Positions 31,601 to 41,300 of a stretch of DNA of 64,000 bases are shown here, one piece after another. The DNA comes from Ceratopteris richardii. Taxonomy: Eukaryota; Streptophyta; Polypodiopsida; Polypodiales; Pteridaceae. The DNA lies in contig CM035431.1 in assembly GCA_020310875.1 (NCBI GenBank), positions 20,388,267 through 20,452,266 of the forward strand. The letters run 5' to 3'. The notes under the pieces are model-generated. The model saw nothing but the letters and a program-made list of their open reading frames with translations, was not told the DNA's origin and did no database searches. Every line of letters begins with the position of its first letter. Positions within the stretch are counted from its first letter, which is position 1. The position numbers and the translations under genes are program-made.

Positions 31601-31833
31601 TATTGATATATGATAGCACATTTGATATACAGTATGATGCCCGTAGAAAATTAAAAAAGCGATGGTTTGGACCTTATGTGGTGGTCAAAAGCTATGAAAA
31701 TGGAACGTATGCTTTAAGAGAGTTAGATGGAACTCCGCTTAAAAATTTAATTGCAGGTAAAAGAATTAAAATATTTAAACAAAGAAATGAAGAATTTTAT
31801 GAACTAATATATGATGAAGGAAATGAAGAATGA
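28660..31833 (+). CDS. G2 pol, copy 2, RNase H mutant
   Basis: Same as copy 1 except one amino-acid change that I can see: GAT to AAT at 30277, turning D540 of the RNase H motif VETDCLPL into N. This aspartate corresponds to the TDH aspartate of gypsy RNases H, one of the metal-binding carboxylates, so copy 2 is expected to lack RNase H activity. A silent change lies near 28821. Confidence 0.93.
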   Translation: MLSTLEELELCYQSKSNSHILISSLDMYALIQEYASSINHDYDALVETKYKTVSKKVKPVAQPLPKFSNDLLKNVSHEPILRNPTNIGHVFTKESLNQIKLDASGFLLPAEKEYFLKIIEQHGRAFSLEPSEIGCADPKIVSPMIIFTIPHIPWNLRPIPVPKAHLPELIRLLKEKIHMHILESSSAPYSNRWFTVPKKSGKLRFIQDLQPVNKVTIRNVGTGPIVDEFAEAFSGNSIYSMGDLYSGYDQFQLALESRDITTMKTPLGLVRMCTLPQGATNSVAHMMSAMNLVLHDFIPHITMPFIDDIPIKGCLEEEKDSTLDEDGCRRFVKAHILDCKKIFERFIQVGLTLSIEKSTFGVNEVLIVGHLCGHYGRKPYPQKIDAISKISEICQNVSEVRRFLGACIFYVIWIPHFAHIADCLYDLLRKKRKFLWTEKHTQAMRRLKKLLQEAPILKRVDYTNNKPIILTVDTSPIGIGWVISQDDEEGRRYAIRFGAKILHNTQRNYPQIKRELWGLVTALKSDKEYFIGANVIVETNCLPLIGMITNCSSPDIAMLRWISYIKFINPVLIHISGKSNSVADMLSRARYDENDEAKVDTNTINYDSQVYVYEQFNSDEYAGEWLEIGKYLSTLVRSPSWSSNRFRNIRKRAFNFFLKNGLLWRHARGKIKMPQRVLGTKNLQMQVMKNMHDTLWAGHKGFVATYEKIRECYWWPGIYVNVKKYVDSCDVCQVYSSVKHRDPLHPTYPPCIHYKWVVDLVTMPTGIDRMRYIVLAREDLTNHVEGRALRSKTTFNVCKFLLEDVISRFGYIEKIVADRGELDAQEAREFFARHGIRLALTTAYNPEANGKIERGHSPIIKAISKACKGELKNWPKFLPFALWADRMTCTRTTGFMPAELMYCQKPIFPINTQILTWTMLPWKDNLSTEDLLALRIQQLEQGNERLEDAVEKLKTSRLKNKKYFDKSHRLRPKPIKIDDWVLIYDSTFDIQYDARRKLKKRWFGPYVVVKSYENGTYALRELDGTPLKNLIAGKRIKIFKQRNEEFYELIYDEGNEE

Positions 31834-33045
31834 TTTTGTTTTAATAAAAAACAATGTTTAAATTTTCTTTTAAATATGTTTTTTATTATTTATTTCTTTT
31901 ACATATATGAAAATACAAAATTATTTATAAAAATTAATTTGTCTTGAAAGTCTTTATATTGTTGCTTGATAGCAGGAGTTGAAAATGTTTGTTTTAAAAC
32001 CAATTAATTAAAGACTGATTTATGATAAAGATGAAGCGCAGGAGATTGAAGATAATTCATGCAGTTTACAAAATTAAGCAATCAAAGCGATATTTGGATA
32101 AAAGGCGATGCTAAAGATGGTATCAATATAGATCAGGTGAAACAGTTCTAACTCTGCTTAATGTTTTAAGTTTTGTTTTTCATGCATTATCATAATTAGA
32201 AACGTACATTCTTCAACTAGGTAAAGAAACCTCTTAAAATTATGAAACGTAGAATTTACACTGAAGTAGGGATGTGCTTGAAAAGAAGATAGGGATTAGA
32301 AGACCTATGGCTGTCATATGGATAGTTGAAGGAACCCTTAACTAGCAACTCCTAGTAGAAGTAGACGTGTTTTATATAGGTAAGCTTCCTTAAGTCTGAC
32401 CCATTTAGCAAAAGAGATCCTAGTTCCTGCTTTAGCTTACCTCTAGATCCTTTGCTCTGATTAGGGGTTAAGCCTTTCCCCTTCATCAAAAAAGTTGCGA
32501 AGAAAAATTGAAAGCAGTACATTAATGGTTGCTGCTTATGAAAAGAGAAAAATTATACAAAGAAAAATTATGATAAAAAAAAAATTGAGATAAAAGAAAA
32601 ATCAAATAAATCAGTTGTGGTCTCGAAATCACTTCTGATTTGAAAAGCGGGCTATATAAGGCGGATGTATGCTAGAGGGGAGTTAGTTTTTTGTATCTTA
32701 ATGGCAAATGGTTAGGAGATGAGGGTAGAAGGCCTATATAACATATGCTTTACTTATGAACAGAGTTAATAGGAGAGTTAGTACGAACACTATTTAAATG
32801 ACTTCTATAGTTTCTTTCTAAAACCTGTTTTTCAATTCATGCATTGGTCGAAAAGGTTTAAATTCAAGTTTACATAATTTTATAAGTTTTCTTTGCTATT
32901 TGAAGATGTACTAATGATAGAAGCATTTTTATATATAGAAAATTTTAAGTTGATTCATGAATAAATTTCACAAGAAGTTGATATTGCTTTCTGTGATCTG
33001 CAGGTTGGCCCATCGAGGACGATGTGCAGGTTTGGCCGGGGCGAA

Positions 33046-34783
33046 TGTCGGAAAGTTTTTCAACTTTCCAGTTAAAGACCAGAGAACATGAAAACAACTT
33101 TATTGGTGATCTCAAACCTTTTATGTATATGTTAGGGTTTACCCTAATTACTTATTTAATGAGAATTTCCTATTTAACATTCAAGAATTATGGGTATTCA
33201 GCCTAGGGTTTGTTGAATTCATGTGTTGTTTATAAGAGTTGGTTACTGTTAAGGGTTTAGACGAGTTATAATGGGTGAAAGCTAGGGTTCAGAAGGATTT
33301 TAATGATCTAACCCAGGGGGTTTTATGGGTTTCCAATAGGGTTTCTAGGATTTAATATATTTAAAGGGTTAACATAGATGTTACTCAAAAACATTAATAT
33401 CTAAATTACATATTTATGTATTAAAACATTAAATTATGTCATTAATAATTATTTTAATTATTTGTGTGCATTTAAAAACTAAGGTTTGAATATATTAAAT
33501 GCTTAACCTACGTCTAATTTAAATGCATTATTAAATTAAGAAAATTAAGATAATTCAATTAAAATGAAAAAGTAATGGATAATTAATGAGTGATTTATAT
33601 GAAAAGTGTGTAAAGAATGGTGTGAGCTAAATGTGTAATTAAAGTGAATGAAGGAGTGGTCTCAATAGAAGATGCACTTAAAGTGAAAAAAGTAGGTTAA
33701 GAGAAAGAGTGGAGAGAATTAGTGAAGATGAAAAGAGAGGAGTAGAAATTAAGTGTAATTAAAGTAGAAAAGTTAAACTGGAAAGAGTGGTGAATGTTAA
33801 TAGGAAAAAGGATGGATGAGGACAAAAAGTAGAAACCAAAAGAGTGGCTTAGAAATGATTTGTGTAAGTATTTATATGTGTGTTAAGCTCTGTTATTTCC
33901 TAATGGTTTTTTTTCAGAAACAAACATTGAAGATTGAAAGCAAAAGTATCGAAGAGCATCGTGACTTTTCAACAAATCACCCAACAATCGGATATAAATC
34001 CTTAGAAATTTTCTTGATTAAGCCTTGTATAGGACTCTCATATTATTAGCCATCGTTTAAAGCAATTATATCATTCAGTATTGTCTTTAGGATTCAATCG
34101 AACTCAAATTTGTATTCGCATTCTTGTTAATTATAATTTCGCTTGTTTATCTCAGAAAAAAATTTGGAATTGATCATTCGTATGTCGATAGAAAAAGGAA
34201 CAACTAGTAATGCTACAAATGAATCTGTTAGGAAACATGAATTAGAACATTTAATTTTAAGCACTTTATTACCATCTCCACTTGAACCTTCATCTACCAA
34301 CGAACATAGTGAATCTGAATTACTCAAAGATAAAATAGTTCACGAGTCGTTACGGCCAATTGAATACGATCGTCTTGTTTCGCGCTTATTACCATTATTT
34401 ACCATCGTTTTGCCTGAACCAGAATTTAATGATGACTTATTTCCACCAGCATTAGTGCGGAAATCAGGCATAGATCAAAATACAACTGAAGAACAGGAGC
34501 TAATTAAAAATCAAATTACCAAGGAAACCTTAGTGTCACCGTATCAAATCGAAGCCATGGAACTATATAGAGCAGCACAGCCTTACGGGGCTTAAAACAT
34601 TTAAAGTGTTTCAATTATCGACTTCATATTTCCTAGATTTACGTCTAATTCTTAGAATTTCTTTTATCTTAGACTCACAAACATCTATCCCTTTGTACCT
34701 ACGATTGTCTCATACACCCTGCGTGTGACGAGGGATTTACTGGCTGCCTGATCCACCAGCCTTATGTCCGCAACTTCCCGACA
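33046..34783 (+). repeat. G2 LTR 3
   Basis: Same LTR at +18692. Two differences seen from LTR 1: A to C at about 33511 and C to A at about 34728. Followed by the second GCGT. Confidence 0.95.
34182..34595 (+). CDS. LTR-resident ORF of G2 (copy 3)
   Basis: Same 137-codon frame in the last LTR, unchanged at the protein level; the two LTR 3 substitutions fall outside it. Confidence 0.4.
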   Translation: MSIEKGTTSNATNESVRKHELEHLILSTLLPSPLEPSSTNEHSESELLKDKIVHESLRPIEYDRLVSRLLPLFTIVLPEPEFNDDLFPPALVRKSGIDQNTTEEQELIKNQITKETLVSPYQIEAMELYRAAQPYGA

Positions 34784-35085
34784 GCGTGGCGGTGGTAAGT
34801 TGGGATTTTCCGGTGGTGGTTCGTTCTGCCAGCGGTTTGCATTATAGTTATTGTTCCTCTGTCCTCGGTAATTTCGATATCCTTGCGGTTGATTGTTTCT
34901 CAGTTGTGGAGGTACATAATGATTTGCTGCCTGTCCATGTTCTTGAATAACAGCATTGACTGTTGTTGTTCCCTGTAATCTGGCATTGTAGACACAATTT
35001 CCGGTGGTGTGTCCGGCAGAGTTACAGATAGCGCAGAACGGTTGATTTAGCGCACAATTGGCACTACTTCTAAATCTGGATTTCG
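34784..35085 (-). pseudogene. Family A gag zinc-knuckle region, rest of left arm
   Basis: Continuation of the left arm on the other side of the nested G2 element. On the minus strand it encodes the first zinc knuckle (CAICNSAGHTTGNC, C-x2-C-x4-H-x4-C) and a Gln/Asn-rich linker ending at PPPRC, which continues at 14353 after one copy of GCGT is removed. The right arm (35119-35420) is its reverse complement with only a few mismatches. Confidence 0.88.
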
Positions 35086-35118
35086 AGTGCTTAGTCTAAT
35101 ATGATACTTAAAAGCACT
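35086..35118. repeat. Centre of the giant palindrome (LTR hairpin)
   Basis: AGTGCTT (35086-35092), a 19-nt loop and AAGCACT (35112-35118). The same stem and loop exist in every full family A LTR. There the stem is followed by ATACTTCG, whereas here it is followed by CGAAATCCAG, the reverse complement of what precedes the stem. The palindrome therefore turns exactly on a hairpin the LTR already has. Confidence 0.9.
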
Positions 35119-35860
35119 CGAAATCCAGATTTAGAAGTAGTGCCAATTGTGCTCTAAATCAACCGTTCTGCGCTATCTGTAACTCTGCCGGACACACCAC
35201 CGGAAATTGTGTCTACAATGCCAGATTACAGGGAACAGCAACAGTCAATGCTGTTATTCAAGAACATGGACAGGCAGCAAATCATTATGTACCTCCACAA
35301 CTGAGAAACAATCAACCGCAAGGATATCGAAATTACCGAGGACAGAGGAACAATAACTATAATGCAAACCGCTGGCAGAACGAACCACCACCGGAAAATC
35401 CCAATTTACCACCGCCACGCTGTCATTTTTGTGGTGAATACGGACACATCAGAAGATTTTGCAAAGATGTAGCTGAATACGATCAAAGGAAGAAGGAACG
35501 GCAAAACCCAATGGCCAACATGGTACAAATTACACCAGTAGAAACGCAAGCTGCTACAGTACATACCCGATCAGGAAAACAGCTGCAGACAGCAGCAGAA
35601 GTATTTGAACCAGGAATACGAGAACAACATAGGATGTATAACAAGGCTAGTCGCTGGACAGCAACAGAACCACCAGTGTTCCCAGAACCTATTCCGGTGA
35701 CTCAGGCTTCATCAAAGGAAGAAACGCACCAAAAAGGAACAACAACGGAGCCATCATCAGCAGTAAACATAACAGCAGAAACCTCTACACCACCAGAAAC
35801 CTCAAGTTCAAAGGAGCAGGACAACCAACCTCAACAAGCTTGGGAATTTTTGTCCAAGGC
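35119..35860 (+). pseudogene. Family A gag fragment (right arm)
   Basis: Sense copy of the left arm. Open from the centre, it encodes zinc knuckles CAICNSAGHTTGNC and CHFCGEYGHIRRFC, then MANMVQITPVETQAATV and a Ser/Thr/Pro-rich linker up to QQAWEFLSKA, where the G3 element inserted (duplication AAGGC at 35856-35860). Compared with the left arm it has several amino-acid changes (I to V, Q to H, I to T in the first 30 residues of the linker), so the arms have diverged independently. Confidence 0.9.
35856..35860. repeat. Target duplication AAGGC, left of G3
   Basis: Repeated at 53853-53857. The family A left arm contains the undisturbed site (CCAAGGCATC on its minus strand), confirming that these 5 bp were duplicated on insertion. 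Confidence 0.93.
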
Positions 35861-36486
35861 TGTTAGCAACAGACAAGGGAGTCAACGACGATTTGGCAAG
35901 TAGGCCAATAATTTTCTTCATGAAGAAGCAAGTACGAGCATTCACGCAGATCTAGCACTAAGGCAACCTTTAATTTTTCAACACCCTTACACCAATTAAA
36001 AGTGATCCTCATCACTAACAACCTCTGTAAATATCATTTCATATTTTTGTAGCTCCATTTTGTGCAAGCCAAGGAGTCCTTGAGCTTGAGGAGCCTTAGA
36101 AGTACCTACATATCAATTTTCGTATTTTTTAGACTCCGTTTAAGCCCTCAAATTGGCCCTGGAACCTAATTTTTAACTAGGCCGGACACTAGGTCTGGAC
36201 AGGGCCAAAACCTAGTCAAAAACTATAAAAAGAGCTAGAGAGCTCATTTTTGAGGTTAGATTGTAATTGAAACGAACTTGTAAGGGCTTTTTGAAAGTAA
36301 TCTAAGAACTCCATTGCTCCTCACTCTTTGTCTTGCCGTGTGTGCGCGTGTGTGTGTATGTGTGTGCATGTTTGTGTGCTTCTCACTCACGCACTTGTGC
36401 CTCCACTTGCTCGAGGTCTTCATACCATCCTCACGTCTTCCCGGATTGACATTAAAGGAGGTGCTACTCATCACTGAGCTACACCA
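35861..36486 (+). repeat. G3 5' LTR
   Basis: 626 bp, TGTTAG to CACCA, followed after AATTT by the primer site. A (TG)n-rich stretch lies at about 36338-36372. Confidence 0.9.
36224..36230 (+). promoter_or_regulatory. TATA box of G3 5' LTR
   Basis: TATAAAA, 364 bp into the LTR; the matching site in the 3' LTR is at 52355. It drives element RNA. Confidence 0.65.
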
Positions 36487-36491
36487 AATTT

Positions 36492-36511
36492 TGGCGCCGT
36501 TGCCGGGGATC
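36492..36511 (+). promoter_or_regulatory. Primer binding site, tRNA-Asp
   Basis: TGGCGCCGTTGCCGGGGATC is complementary to the 3' end of plant tRNA-Asp (…CCCCGGCAACGGCGCCA), the primer commonly used by Tat/Athila-type elements. A second copy follows the 3' LTR at 52623-52642. Confidence 0.9.
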
Positions 36512-36980
36512 GAGCTTTGAGGACGAGCGTGTGATGGTAAGACGTAGAGTTGACGCGTTGGAGTTGTAAGTATTTTCTTCACTTTCATCTATTTTCTTGT
36601 TTTTTCTTCACCATCTTCATCACCATCATCATCATCACCATCCCTCACCTCCATCTCCATCATCGCAAAAATCTTCAGTTTTGATCATATCACCATCTCC
36701 ACCTCATTCCCTTCATTCTACTTGTGAGAGAGAGCGAGAGAGCGATATTGCTTGCACTGTTTTTGCATGTTTGTTGTGTTTCTTGCTGGTTCTTGGTGAA
36801 TCATCATCCCCAGCTCTCTGCGCACGTACGAAACTCGTCGAATCTGTCTCGCAGTCGCCAGCCTCTGTCGATCGCGATCGACAGAAAATTCGATCATTTG
36901 GTAAAACAAAGTTCACCACTAGCACAAGCATGATGAGCACATCCCAAATCACCTGAAACAGTATAAAAATTCCGTGTTTT

Positions 36981-37469
36981 TCTGTCAATCGCGACCGACA
37001 GACCACGTCAATCGCGACCGACAGACCCTGTCAATCGCGATCGACAGACCCTGTCAATCGCGACCGACAGACCCTGTCAATCGCGATCGACAGACTTCAC
37101 GACCGACAGACTGCCACGTAGGACCCTGTCAATCGCGATTGACACCGTCGATCACGATTGACACCCCTGTCAGTCGCGATTGACACCGTCGATCGCGATC
37201 GACTGAAATTCAACGATTGATTGACTTTTACGCGCAGCCACGTGTCCATCGCGACTGATAGGCCCCCGATTTACTGAAATTTCGGTGAAAAACTCGGAAA
37301 ACGTGTCGATCGCGATTGATACCGTCGATCGCGATTGACAGCCACGATCGACTCTGTCGATCGCGATTGACACTATCGATCGCGATTGACACTGTCCATC
37401 GCGACTGACAGGCCCGACGGACACCTCTGTCAATCGCGATTGACAGACCTGTCGATCGCGATTGACAGG
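36981..37469 (+). repeat. Palindromic 23-bp repeats in G3 leader
   Basis: Many copies of CTGTCAATCGCGAYYGACAG spaced by about 3 bp at first and irregularly later; several are perfect 20-bp palindromes around TCGCGA. A single related site lies earlier at 36865-36883. The same array is repeated after the 3' LTR at 53112-53529. Confidence 0.92.
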
Positions 37470-38368
37470 CTTTTCGGCCAAAAATTAGGGTTTTGTTTTT
37501 GTTCAAAATTTGGGATAATTTTGGGGCAAGATAGTCAATCCATTAGCATTTCTGGAGGCTCCTACACTTGAGATTTGGGAGAAAACCCTAGGATCTGTCA
37601 GCCAGATTGAATCCTGTTTTAACCCCCTAAACCCTGAACAGTCATAACTTTTTCATACGGAATCCATTTTTTGAGCTCTTGGGCTTGTTGGAAAGCTTGT
37701 GGCATATACTACACGCCCTCAACTGTTTTTTATAAAGATAATGCATTGATTTTCAGATAGGGTATTTTGAAGTTGACCATACCCAGGGGGATCAAAGTCA
37801 GGGGTCTTTAGAATTGTTTTCTTAAAAATCACTATGCCAATTAGTGTTTGTGCTTCAGGAATGAAAATCATTGGTCCTGTCTTTGGAATTTAAATCTCAA
37901 AGCTAACTTTGGAACTCTTACAGATCTATTGAGAGCATCGAAAGGCGTTCTAAGCAAGTGTAAGTGCAAGCTTGGGAACACACTTCCTGGGCATTCAAGG
38001 GCAACCAAGCAGGAAACAAAAGGTTGGAATATTCTCAACTCCCTCTGTCATTTTTTAACTCAGGCTAAGTACGAATAGTGCTAGAGGTAAGTTAGGGCAA
38101 CGATAGGCATCAATCAAGTTGAAGACTACCTATGCACTCAAGTCCAAGATTAAATATAATCTCTTTGTGATGCGATGACCATAAAGAAAAGAATCTAACG
38201 TGGAACGAGCAACCTAAAAGTACGAAGAACATTCAAGTATTCCTGACGACGTAATAGCAGACAAGACCTTAAACACGATAAATAACTAAAAAGAATCAAG
38301 TGACTGATACCAATTGATCGGCAACGAGGTTGTACTCTGGGCAAAAATCGGGCTACTTAACTAGGCAT
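37470..38368 (+). other. G3 leader before gag
   Basis: About 0.9 kb without a gene. Several short upstream ATGs and possible splice sites are present; I cannot say whether the leader is spliced. Confidence 0.5.
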
Positions 38369-41300
38369 ATGAACCTTAGATCAGGACGACATCTAGTGAG
38401 GGAGAGACAAAGCCTTAGGTCTTCAGAGGCTAGTGTTAATCACGCTACTAGGTCTTGGGCCCAGCAGTTGAGCCACCACTCATACTACCCTAGCTCTGAA
38501 ACGAGTGAATCAGAGATGTCTCAAGGTATGGAGAGACCTACGGGAAGTTCAGGAGTGCCATACTTGCACCGGGTAGAAGGCCCTTACAAAACACAGTTGG
38601 AATACCTTAAGACCAACCGATTAGGTGCCAGCATCTATGAGGACGGCCTAGGAAGATCTGTGGTACAGATTAAGAATCCTGATCAATCCATTGGACTAGA
38701 GCGCCCAGCTGTCAAGTTTGAAAACGGAGCATACTTGGACAAAGAAGGAACCATATACGTAGTCACCAGTCACCCAGATAGGACTGATGAATTTGGGAAC
38801 GTGGTCCCAGAATCGGACTTAGAGGACCTAGAGCAAGGAAACATGGGGGTAGAACCAAGGACCCCTCGAGGGAAGTCTGTCCTTACAAGGATTATCACAC
38901 CCGAGTGGATTCCCCAAGACAATAAGAGCATAGATCTTCTTCTGAACCGAGAAACTGAAGAAGCCTTTTGGAGATACAAATCTGATCGACCATTTGATGT
39001 AGGAACAATCATGATCTATGAGTTTAAGGATCCTGATAGCCCAGGTAGGGTGACCTACTTAGATCACGCTTCGGAGAGGATCTTTGTGGTGACAGACAAT
39101 GATAGGCATGCTTACACTTGGAAAGGTGAAATTATTTTCCCCCAACCAAGATCGAATGTGTCTTATGGTCATCCCGGAGCTAGAACATCCCAAGCTCATG
39201 GAATGCACAGAAACAGAAGTAGAGATGGACCAGAAGTAAGCTTTGCCAACCCAGTGGGCAGAGAAAGAACGAGGACGGAAACAAATAGAGTAGAACCTGA
39301 GATACTTAGAGCTCACAGGAATCAAAGAAATGCGGATGAGTTCCCTCTACCGCGACCTAGAGAGCACACAAGGACTTTGAGACCGACTCAGCTAGTTAAG
39401 TCCATGAAGAACTACTTCGATGGCACTGGAGATCCATACGATCATGTGGCTGAGTTTAGGCAAGTCCTGAGAGCTGAACAAGTAGAGGATCTATTCACTC
39501 AGTACAATGCCTTTGGTCTGACCCTTAGGAACACTGCCCTGACATGGTTTCAGCCGCTAAACGAGAGGCAGTTCAGGAGCATAGACCAACTCCTAGAGGC
39601 TTTCATTATTGAATTCTCTAAGAGTGGCATCAGACATAATACCTCCTCATTGATTCACAGCTTCAAACAAACCCCTCAAGAGACCGTAAGACTTGCAGGA
39701 CGAAGATTTAGGCAATATCTTGAAAGATGCCCTGTCCCTGAGCTACCCACACCAGCTAAGCAAGTGGCTTTATTCTTGGATGGATTGCTAAGTACCAAAT
39801 TGAGATCTTATGTGTACTTGAAGGACCCTAGGACCATAGAAGAGTGTGTACGCATGTGCATTGACATTGAGGATAACCTAGGGGAGGAGTTAGAGCTTGC
39901 CAAGATATACAAAGATTCTGATGGTGCCTCTAGCCTCTCTTCCACGCAACCCACATCAATTGAGGAACTTGCAGAGAAAGTGGCTCAGAAATTAGGTGTC
40001 TCTAGCAAACAAATTCCGAGATTTGCCCCTGTGAAGAGATGCTACACTTGTGGTGGCGACCACATGGCGAATGTATGTCCCATTATGGCTCAACCCCAAG
40101 TGAATCCTAGTAGCCAGTACTGCACTATAGAACGAAGATACACAAATCACACAGCACAAGACTGCCCATACAATAAGCAAGTTGTTAGGCAAACCTACCC
40201 TCAGACATACCCTCAACAAGGCAGATACCAGAACCAATACCAACCACAACAGTATGCTAGGCCTCACCAAACCTACCAACCACAATACCAAGCCCAGCAA
40301 AGGCCTCAGCCTGTGTTAGCCCAACAACCTCCAACTCCATCCAACTTAATCCCTGTAAAGTATGCAGCTGCAGAAGAAAACCTAAACAGAGCTATAGTCC
40401 CCATAACACCTTTGCTTTCAGAAAGTGATCCCAGTGACCATAGCTTCGATTCTACGCATGTTGAGAGTCCTCAGGCTTACTTCATGCAGTCTCCTGAACA
40501 TGGTGAGTCTTACTATAGTGAAGAGCCAAATGAAACTAGTTGGGAATCAGATTACACAAATGTCATGTACGCAAACCCCAACCCTAGACCCCAACCTAGG
40601 CAAGTAAGACCCCCGTTCCCTAGAGGACCATGCTACCGATGTCAGGGAGATCATTTCATTCGTGATTGTCCCTTACCTCCACCTACACAACCCCAGTCAG
40701 TAACGATCCAAGGCTATTGCCAAGAGTGTGGAAAGGAGCATCTCTTACGAGACTGCCCTAAGAACCCTAATAATATGCCAAAAATCACTCCTATCAATGT
40801 TATCGGGTTAGTAGTAGACTCCTCAGGGAGTGTGACCTCCACTGCTCCCGTACAGGTAGTCACTAGAGCTCAGGCATTGCAGCAAAACCAAGGGGTAGGT
40901 CAGGAAAAGAGCCCAGAGGCAAGTGAAGCTGAGAGCATAACCAAGAAAAGGACTAGAGCTTGGCGAGATAGTCGCGAAAGAATGAAAAGGCAATGGGCAA
41001 AAAAGATGAGTGAACTTGAGGAAAGCCTCAAAGAAACAAAGGCCAGGATAACTAAACTCACATCTCAAACTCCCTCTCACACTACCCCACCCCCACCAGT
41101 CCCAACTCCATCCGACCCGCCTCAACTAATACCACCAACCCCTAGAGTAGGATCAGTTTTAGCAGATCCCACTCCCGAGGACCTTAATATGATGCTTAAA
41201 GCATATCAAGCCAGAATCCAAGGAGGGCCAAATGTAACTGATCATGAAAAATGTTACCCAAGAGCAGAACTAGAGTTAGAACGAACGAAAATTTGTGCTA

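Larger units (their letters stand above)
14354..34783 (+). mobile_element. Family G2 Ty3/gypsy, tandem LTR-int-LTR-int-LTR
   Basis: Three 1738-bp LTRs (starting 14354, 23700, 33046) and two internal regions of 7608 bp in a 9346-bp period. Inserted as a block in family A gag with GCGT on both sides. I saw about seven substitutions between the repeats over some 18 kb, so the duplication is very recent. LTR edges are TGTCGG and CCGACA. Gene order is leader, gag-protease, RT-RNase H-integrase, then about 1.2 kb without a gene, then a purine-rich tract. A single copy would be about 11.1 kb. Confidence 0.95.

Noticed and set aside
34784..35420. Palindrome as a long-read hairpin or assembly artefact
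   Set aside because: The arms carry substitutions (for example near 34801 and 35051), different nested elements with their own target duplications, and a nonsense change in one arm only.
36981..37469. CRISPR-like array
   Set aside because: Repeats are palindromes of about 20 bp with only 3-bp gaps, no unique spacers, in a plant retroelement leader.
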